Shown: positions 56,636-64,000 of the stretch, one piece after another
Layout: each line of letters opens with the position of its first letter
Numbering within the stretch: position 1 is the stretch's first letter
Assembly (NCBI GenBank): GCA_021234155.1
Contig: JAJEKV010000002.1
Coordinates: 8,861,709 to 8,925,708, forward strand
Reading direction: 5' to 3'
From: Isoetes taiwanensis
Lineage: Eukaryota; Streptophyta; Lycopodiopsida; Isoetales; Isoetaceae
Length of the DNA: 64,000 bases
Translations under genes and position numbers: made by a program
The notes under the pieces: generated by a model
Databases searched by the model: none
Seen by the model: the letters and a program-made list of their open reading frames with translations, nothing else
What the model was told of the DNA's origin: nothing

Positions 56636-59378
56636 AAATAGAATAGAATAAACTTTTATCGTCCACGGAGACCAATTGTCCTATGGGACCCAAACAAAAA
56701 GAGAGCAGCAAGCATATTACTGTCAGGATTAGAAAACCCACGCCCCGAAGGGTTTTTGAGGAAAAAACCTTAGAAGTAATAAGTATCCTAGTATACTGTA
56801 CAATTGTATAGGACAATTCAATACTGCCCCGGAGGACACAACTGAGTCCGTGTATCCATAACCTCTTGGAGGTATACCCCAACAAGCCCACGGACGCCGT
56901 ATTCAATAACTCATGCAGCGGCTGGTCAGACACAACTAACCGAACATACCGTGCTTGGATATGGGCAAATGCTGGGCAGATCTTGAGGGCATGGCATTCA
57001 TCTTCAATGGCTCCCTGGTGGCAACACTGACAAAGCCTATCCTCCCATGCTTCCCGAGTCCAACGCCATGTCTCAATGCGGAGACGATGTGCACCCGTGC
57101 GAATGGAAGCTATAAGTCTGCGCTTCTTCATGGGCAAATGGGTGCACAAATACGGATGTGGACCTCTCGTGAGCATAGATTGACTTGCTGCGGATAGTGT
57201 GCCATCTTAATGTGTGTCAGAGCATCTGCATCCCAGAGCTTGCGAAGGAAACTAGCATCTAGGTACAGCTTTAATGGATTGTGATCCTTCTTTGTGCGCA
57301 CTGTGACCTCCCCTACTAAATATCACGGTGGCCAATTTGTACACTCCGTGAGGAAATTCCCCATCTGGTCGCCGGCCTTGCGGGCCCTCCGTCTATCCCG
57401 CACTCTGAGATGACCTTAGTGCGGGAAGGGGACACGAAGGTGTCTTGCGCGCCCTTCCCCTATGGGCTCCTATCACAGCGGAAGCATAAACAATGTCAGA
57501 ATTAGCAATAGCAATACATCATACTACCTCGAAGGGTAGCCCATCCACATATCCATAACTACAAAGAAGATAACCATATGCCATAAAGCATGAGAGCTCC
57601 TACCCATGGCTCCGACTCACAAGAAGGTTGACTGACTGGCTAGGCCTCAAGATAGAGCAGACCGAGTCATAACAATGGCGAGGCTGGCATGAGATAATGG
57701 CTAGGGTTGACCACTCCATCCGCCCCTCCTGTGCATACTTTGCAGAATGAACTAGACCGGGCTTTGGCATGACTCTAGCCTTCCGGATACGCAATCCCAT
57801 GGTATCACCCATCGGGACTACTCCGGGTTGCATCTCCCGGTCCGTCGAGGCGGGGAAGGGTTGCATCTCCCTTCCCCGGGGTCTAGAGGTTCCACGCAGG
57901 CTAGAGAATTGTGGCGACACCACGATTCATACAGGCTTAACCCCCAAAGCGGAGCCAAGCCGACACTTGCAACTCCTGAGAGGCAGGGCGACACCATTGC
58001 CCCAGGAGGTGTCAGACCCATGCCCGGCCCACACAAAGTGACCGACCATAGGCCTAGCCCACTATGGAATCCCCAGTAGCCACACTTTCGGCGGGGATCC
58101 TCCTCAGGTATTGCCTCTAGCCCCGTTGTGTAGTCTTTGAGTCACATCATAGCCCCATAGCCCGGTGGGCTCTTATGCTTGACGCAACTAATAGGAACTA
58201 AGGGATCTAACTAGGAGCATACTACGTAATGGCTCCTAGGTCTCTACCCCCCTTCCCAATACAAGAGGAGCAAACATGATCAACCAACATCACGTAGCAT
58301 CATAACATGATAATCATCATAAGAACATCTTAACCTAATCATACATATCTAACTTACAGTTAGGGTTCCTTGATTAGGGTTCAAGATGTTGAATAAGGGT
58401 TCTAGGATGGCTCTACTCTAGATACGAAATACTAATCCATCTGGAGTGCTAACTTCCAGATGATCTACCAAGAGCACTACTCTACATACCTGCTCCAGAA
58501 GCACTCCCTCCCAATCCTGGCGTCTCCATGGTCTTCGAAATGGTCGAAGCTGCACTTGCTCCAAGATCGAATCCACACTCTGGGGGCTGCTGCACTAGAC
58601 TATGCCACAGCAAACGGTGCTCGAAACGGAGTTTCGAGCGCGTAGATGGGTCTCAAGGTGCTAGGGTCAGGAAAAGAGGTCTAGGGTTAGGGTTTAGGCT
58701 AATATAAGTTAGGGTCCACATGGGATGCCACGTGGCACCAATGGGGCGAGGCTGTGTGGCAGTTGCCCAATAGGATAAGGCCATGTGGAAAAGGGGTCTT
58801 ATCCTAAGGTTATCTAAGTTATGCATTTAACTTAGATGTGCACCCATGCCACTTTCTAAAGGTATACAAGGCTACGAAAGTAGGCTTGTATAGTGACGGA
58901 CCCGGAAATATACGTATTTATAGCGTATATTTCCCTAGAACATCACAGTACCTGCATGTATTTGTTTGCCTGTACATCCCAACGTGAGAATCACTGAGCT
59001 TGCGTGTCCTTCCAGCAGGCTTTGAGGCGTTGAGGACCCATTGTTACAGCCAAAGCAAGGTTGGGCAAACGTGTATCACCCATAGCGACCACCTTCTGGA
59101 AGTAAATAATATGGCATTCCAATGCAACCCGTTGAAGTGGTAGAAAACCTGTCCCCTGGAGTAGGATCTGGTATGGAACTGTGGACTTTACCCCAAGGGC
59201 TCGTGCCAAGAAGGCTTTCTGCACCTGCTTGAGATCATTCCAGATGGTGGAGGATATCACTGGACCCCACACCTCTGCCCCATATAGGAGAACCGGCTCG
59301 ACCAAGGCCCTAAATAGGTGTGACTGATGGCCCCAGGCCTACAACTCTGCCTTGTGGCTGTTGCTCTGCATGGCATGG
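56636..59378 (-). mobile_element. LINE copy T6, 5'-truncated, itself split by a solo LTR
   Basis: The 3' tail (AGAAT)n and GTCCACGGAGACCAA are at the low end. The C-terminal region from about 57176 reads KKRRLIASIRTGAHRLRIET and a zinc knuckle CQCCHQGAIEDECHALKIC. The upstream part lies at 59305-58991 (VLLYGAEVWGPVISSTIWND, KAFLARALGVKSTVPYQILL, FQKVVAMGDTRLP). Both match T1 and T2. Removing the LTR at 57302-58947 leaves about 1.1 kb of LINE. Confidence 0.85.
57302..58947 (-). repeat. Solo LTR inside LINE T6
   Basis: 1646 bp, on the minus strand from TGTGATGTTCTAGGGAAATA (58947) to GAGGTCACA (57302). Length and inverted ends match the LTR at 7112-8720. The middle shares GGAGTTTCGAGCG and GGGTTCTAGGATGGCTCTAC-type segments with the LTRs near 40, 43 and 48 kb. 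Flanks GTAC and GTGC (minus sense) could be a 4-bp duplication with one change; this is not certain. Confidence 0.85.
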
Positions 59379-59525
59379 AACGAGAAATGCAACTTGAATT
59401 GAGAACCTTGCCTAGTTGCCCTGTCTTTTAAGTAATGAAAGGATCAAGGATCAAATATATCCAGTTACTCCCACTATTGCTAGAGGAATACAACCAGGAT
59501 ACTAGCAAAATCAAGATCTTCCTTT
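59379..59525. repeat. Repeat block D, right half
   Basis: GAACGAGAAATGCAACTTGA and onward, matching 61665-61820 with one insertion. Together with 56089-56635 it restores the uninterrupted block. Confidence 0.9.
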
Positions 59526-60117
59526 GTGTTTTTAACTTGCAATAAGGATTCTACTCAAAAGCAAGACTATATGTTGGGGGTGGGGGTGTAGGGGAGGTGG
59601 TATTGACTAATGAATTTACATTGCTTTCTCTGCATCCCCTTTTTTTTCCTTTTTCTTTTTCTTCTCTTTTTTTTTGCCTTCTTCTTCTTCTTTTTGCTTT
59701 TGTTGATCCTTGCCCCAGTGACCTCTAGTTTAAATATGGACATGCAATATACAATATATAACTAGAAGGAAATTTTGATAAGAACTCTTATCTTCCTTCA
59801 CTTCTTCTTGTACTTCTATGGTAAATTTTTTTTTGCCATAACTAGCATATGAACCTATATAGATAGATTAGTAGATGTTCTTGCTGATGCAGCATTTCTA
59901 CTCTTCTAGTTGTCATCATATGATAGAAAGCTTTTGTCTCACACAAAAAATGATGCCCCCATCCTCCTCAATATCCCCCTCTTTGGCATTGGAGATTGAT
60001 GAGCAAAAGATACATTTTTGAGAAGAAGGGGACTCTTGTGGAATATTAGTGTAATGAGAGAGTAATGGTTGCAACTTAGATTATGGGGATCTATAATAAA
60101 AGATGAAAAATCGAGGA
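59526..60117. other. No supported gene
   Basis: Low-complexity sequence with a long pyrimidine (T/C) stretch at about 59638-59705. Confidence 0.35.
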
Positions 60118-60724
60118 TGAGGAATAGAATAGAATAGATTTTTTAACATCCACGGAGACCAATAGGTCATGGGACCCATACAATGGGCTAGTACAATCAT
60201 TACTACTAGGATTGAAAAACCCTTGCCTCGAAAGGTTTTCAAGGGAAAAACCTTTGCAGTAATGATGATACTAGACAAGCGGAGATAATGACCTGCGAGG
60301 GCTCATGAATTTTAACGCTTATATCTAGAACCTCAAGTATGTATAATGCCAAGTCATGCGGATGGTGCTCACGAGAGTTGTGGGCGTGGAATGGAATGCT
60401 AAGGTCAAAAAATGATTCCTGGACTATCTCAAAAGCGGGGCAACTTCGAGAAGAGTATGGCTTTCATCTTCAATAACACATGCTTGCAACAGGGCACATA
60501 GTCTCGTTTCAGCGGCAATTCGGCGCTCCCATCTACTGTCTCAATCCGTAGCTGTGGGACCCCGCGTGATGCAATAGCTACAAGCTTGTTCCTGGACAAT
60601 GAAGCAAGCAAATAAGCTTGGGACCCTGGTGCCAAGGTGGGATTTATGTGTGCATGATAATGACCAGTTTTCACTTGGGCCAAAGTAACTGCGTCCCATA
60701 TCTTTTGAGAAAAACTACCATTGA
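60118..60724 (-). mobile_element. LINE copy T7, 5'-truncated
   Basis: Starts with an (AGAAT)n tail and the complement of TGGTCTCCGTGGATGTTAAA. The coding part on minus from about 60722 reads NGSFSQKIWDAVTLAQVKTG, YHAHINPTL and RNKLVAIASRGVPQLRIETV, matching T2 and T6. The knuckle is broken. It is inserted in a tandem-repeated flank (units at 60720-60900 and 60040-60117). Confidence 0.8.
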
Positions 60725-61110
60725 GGAGAAATGGGGTAGTCAAGGGCAGTAGGGTTAGTGATGGAGTAATGGGGGATTGCAATATAGAACATGGGGATTT
60801 TCATTAAAAAATAAAGAATGAGGGATGAGAAGAAATGGGATAGTCAGGGGCAGTAGGGGTAATGAGAGAGCAATAGGGGGATTGCAATTTAGGAGTTGGA
60901 AATTCACAAAAAATTTGTCTTAGAATATTTCTTATTTCAATGCATCTATGATGCTGAATACATCCTTATCTTATAAATGATGATATACTGCTCCATTCTG
61001 GAGTTTCTTGCATGACATTGGCCATGATTTGGGAAAGTTTAAATGTCTACATGATCCTATGGAAAAGATTATTCAATGAGGATATTGGTGCTGATCAAAT
61101 CTCAAAAAAC

Positions 61111-61820
61111 ATTGCAACATCCTTTCATATTGAATTTATCAAGACTAAAGACTACAATCCAAGTAACCAGAACTCCACCTCATTGGAACTTTGTTCTTAT
61201 AAAGATGGTTCAATATGAGAATAAGAATAAGATATTGCTGAGAGAGATGAGGAAGTAAAGAAGTTGATGAAGAAGCTTGCAATAAGTAGCAATCTCCCAA
61301 AAGAACAAGAGGTCTAGAAATGCATGCCCGCCCATTCTAGGATCCAATAGCTCGGATCAATGGCGTTATAGGATTTTGCTCCCATGAATATGGCAAAACT
61401 CTCTGTACGAAGAGGACTTCTATTTTCTAAAAGGAGATCGAGGGCGAAGGTCAAAATAACTGGTTCAAAGAAGAGACAAAGCCGAGAAAGAACATGTCAT
61501 AACAAGGAAAAAATGCCAAATAAGGTCAAGCCAAGTAGAAAGAAGCCCCTCCTCTGCGTGGATTCCAAGAATGAGAATAACTGCTAAGAGAATTGCGAGA
61601 AAGCGGAAAACGATATCCCAAATCCTTTAAGCATAAGTTTTAACAAAAATATTTTACAATAATAGAATGAGAAATGCAACTTGAATTGAGAACCTTGCCT
61701 AGTTAACGTTGCCCCTGTCTTTTAAGCAATGAAAGGATCAAGGATCAAATATATCCAGTTACTCCCACTATTGCTAGAGGAATACAACCAGGATACTAGC
61801 AAAATTAAGATCTTCCTTTC
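61111..61820. repeat. Repeat block D, uninterrupted copy
   Basis: 710 bp matching 56089-56635 plus 59379-59525 without a break at CAATAATAGAATGAGAAATG (about 61657-61676). It is the empty-site paralogue of LINE T6. Confidence 0.9.
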
Positions 61821-62836
61821 TAGGGAAAGGTCCTTTGCAAAGCAATAACATCCGATAAGTGGAGTTCCATTGAGCTGAATGAGTGAAAATACAATGACCC
61901 ATAGGGGTACCTACAATGAGGCCCCAACATGAGTGAATATGAGTGAAAAAATCCAACAATGACTGCAGCCATATAAGTAGCTTAAAACATATAACTGGGC
62001 CCATGATCCACAAAGTTCTCGAACCCAAAACCGCATCCAAAGCCCGTCCAAGTCAGAATTGACCAGATCAAAGCTGCACCTCGGCCTGCAACCCTCAAAT
62101 ATCGACTCCCAATCCCCACCCCAACAAGAAGGTAGAAGTAAAAGCGGCACTTAACCACCTTGGAACTGGCCAAAATCGGCTATCATCTCGGTGTGTCGAA
62201 AAGAGGATCGCGTCGAATGCCAAAACACAATCCACCGCGGATGGTTAACATGAAAAGGCTAAGAGCCCTATGGCCAAACATGCATCATGCTCGAATGGCA
62301 AGCGAGCCTGAAGAATCTGATGAGAAAAAATAGCAGAATAGAGAAATTATAAAGAATCTTGGGAAGCGACATTGCTATGCCAAGAGAGAAAATATGTAGA
62401 TACACTAGGCACATTGCAAGGGGTCTTCCCCTTAGTGCCCTCTGGAAGCCACAAAAGCTACGCCCGGAAGAGAAAATAGGCACATCCAATAGAAGAATCC
62501 TTTGGAGCCTACCCGGCGACAAGTCTTTACACCAAGGAGAGAGAGAGCAAAAAACACGACCAATAACCAATCGAGAATCAACCCGATAGTAAACAAATGA
62601 GTTAATAGTCAACACAAGCAACCAAGCACAATAGCACAATATCAAAAATTGAAAAAAGATTTGACCCATGGCGCCGTGTAAACAAGCAGATCACATGGAA
62701 GTTTAAGACAAGGGGATAGACGCCCTCTCGGACAAGCATCGAGCATAATCGAATCGGATGGAAAAGACATGAAGCAGGATGGAAAAAAAAGATATAAAGA
62801 CACAACAAATGAGAATACTCAGAAGCCCTGAGATTT

Positions 62837-62839
<3 letters not shown>
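61821..62839. other. No recognised gene
   Basis: Several overlapping open frames are present, mostly on minus, but without family signatures. A 39-bp phrase CTAGGG(A/C)(A/C)AGGTCCTTTGC...ACATCCGA occurs at 61819-61857 and again at 63294-63332. Confidence 0.35.

Positions 62840-62900
<61 letters not shown>
62840..62900. repeat. (AG)n microsatellite
   Basis: About 30 uninterrupted AG dinucleotides. The Ser-Leu runs in overlapping minus-strand open frames are translations of it, not protein. Confidence 0.95.
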
Positions 62901-62904
<4 letters not shown>

Positions 62905-63254
62905 TCTTGGTCCGAGAGAGGGGTCTGCCCTAGGTGCTCTCGAGCGAGAGGAAATTGTAGAGGCCACCAGCCACAAAGATATAGAAGAGAAGAGTCGATC
63001 CCCATCCTCACTAGGTGGAACGAGAAGAAATCAATGATGTTAAGACGAGCGACACGGTGACTAGGACTTCGGAAGGGAGGGAGGGAGGAAACTCTGGAAC
63101 CAATAGAATTCAGCCTGAGGGAAACATGAGGAATGCTAGCAGGCAATATGGATATATAGTAGACAGAGCCAAAGAAAGCCTGTGCCATAGAAGGCTCAGT
63201 CTATAGATAGATCTGATGCTCAAAATGGCGTGACGCCAAAACAAGCGTTCCTTT

Positions 63255-63300
63255 CCCTAGAATGATGGTTCTCTTCTAAGAGAACCATGACATTCTAGGG
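63255..63300. other. Strong hairpin
   Basis: CCCTAGAATG-ATGGTTCTCTT and AAGAGAACCAT-GACATTCTAGGG pair around a 2-base loop, giving arms of about 21-22 bp with one bulge. It sits next to the 39-bp phrase shared with 61819-61857, so it may be the terminus of a small element. Confidence 0.75.
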
Positions 63301-63497
63301 ACAGGTCCTTTGCAAAGCAATAACATCCGACACAAAGAGGAACCTACCTCCAATCACAATCGCATTGCGAAAGCAAAAACAAGTAAGATCACTGAAAATC
63401 CATAGAAATATGCAGACTACCCTAGGACCGGGATAAATGGATAAAGAATAAAGCAGACGTTGTGGAGCAAAGGAGCAACAGAACAACAGGGCAATTA

Positions 63498-63592
63498 AGG
63501 CAAGAAGGAGAAGACAATGGGAGTAACTAATGTTAATTTGAACAAGGCAAGAAGGAGAAGACAACGGGGGTAACTAATGGTAAATTGAACAA
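63498..63592. repeat. 47-bp tandem duplication
   Basis: Two units with GCAAGAAGGAGAAGACAA(T/C)GGG(A/G)GTAACTAATG. Confidence 0.85.
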
Positions 63593-64000
63593 AAAAAGGC
63601 CATTAGAGGCGATGAGGCACTTGACAACAAGGAGGTACAGTAAGGACCACCAAACAAGCAATGGACGCCAACCATGAAAAATGAAGAAAAGCAGCATGAG
63701 GCCCAATGAACCAACACAAACAGTGCAAATGGAACAACCAAAACGAATGCAACGAAATGGATCGGTTAGACTACAAAGAAATGAGGAATCAACCAAAACA
63801 ACAGTATGAGCAATGGAGCTGAAGAAGCAGAAGAACCATGCAAATAAAGGAAAAAATCTGGTGCCAAACATAGGCTAAACAATAGAAGGCCCGAATACTA
63901 TGGTAAAGACATTGATTGATATCTTAAGAAGGAACTAATGATGATAAGTTGAAAAAGCGATGCACCAGCAAAGGACAAGGGACACAAGGTGACATTCCCA

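Noticed and set aside
62703-63188. Long Ser/Leu repeat protein on minus
   Set aside because: It is the translation of the (AG)n microsatellite at 62840-62900.
63533-63871. Hydrophobic minus-strand frame that looks like a membrane protein
   Set aside because: It arises from A-rich plus-strand DNA, which gives Phe/Leu/Val-rich translations on minus; no start context, homology or gene structure is seen.

Overview
The window reads as nuclear DNA of a land plant with a large, repeat-filled genome. The evidence is a compact-intron plant-type SelO gene, a plant-like PCNA relic, a PLS-type PPR scrap, a chromodomain Ty3/gypsy retrotransposon, plant-type LINEs, a Helitron helicase, tRNA-derived SINEs and MITEs. 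A fern or another non-seed plant is my inference; nothing here proves the taxon. Only one host gene looks intact.

Layout. 1-8.7 kb: coding scraps of unknown origin, then a decayed plus-strand Ty3/gypsy chromovirus (gag, protease, RT, RNase H, integrase, chromodomain) with its 3' LTR at 7112-8720. 8.7-11.6 kb: a LINE ORF2 that abuts the LTR and is open except for one frameshift. 12.8-17.2 kb: a GC-rich, nearly full-length but broken LINE with endonuclease, RT and C-terminal zinc region. This is copy T1 of a family whose 3' ends recur through the window. 17.4-27 kb: AT-rich ground with a PPR relic, a MITE, SINEs, tandem duplications, a PCNA pseudogene (minus, about 22.1-22.7 kb), a Helitron helicase relic (24.3-25.6 kb) and a tandem array of tRNA-like SINE monomers (26.1-26.5 kb). 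27.7-34 kb: four more T-family LINE pieces (one bracketed by a 24-bp target duplication, one carrying only ORF1) and a Ty1/copia RNase H relic.

34.6-37.6 kb (minus): an eight-exon SelO protein adenylyltransferase gene predicted to encode 632 residues with a targeting-like N-terminus. A 630-bp copy of its last exon plus flanks lies just upstream at 38.2-38.8 kb, between two copies of a 104-bp direct repeat. 40-43.2 kb: a truncated minus-strand Ty3/gypsy element.

47.3-54.4 kb is a nest that can be unpicked from sequence alone. A minus-strand LTR is split by a plus-strand LTR. That LTR is split by a 5.17-kb element with about 43-bp terminal inverted repeats and a 4-bp duplication ATGA, and this element in turn carries a MITE, a foldback MITE and a cluster of short palindromes. 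56.1-61.8 kb holds a second puzzle: a 0.7-kb repeat interrupted by a T-family LINE, itself split by a 1.65-kb solo LTR, while the uninterrupted copy of the repeat (empty site) lies at 61.1-61.8 kb. 61.8-64 kb is repeat-derived sequence with an (AG)n tract and a strong hairpin.

No operon-like gene system is present. The window is mainly a record of transposon activity around one functional housekeeping gene.
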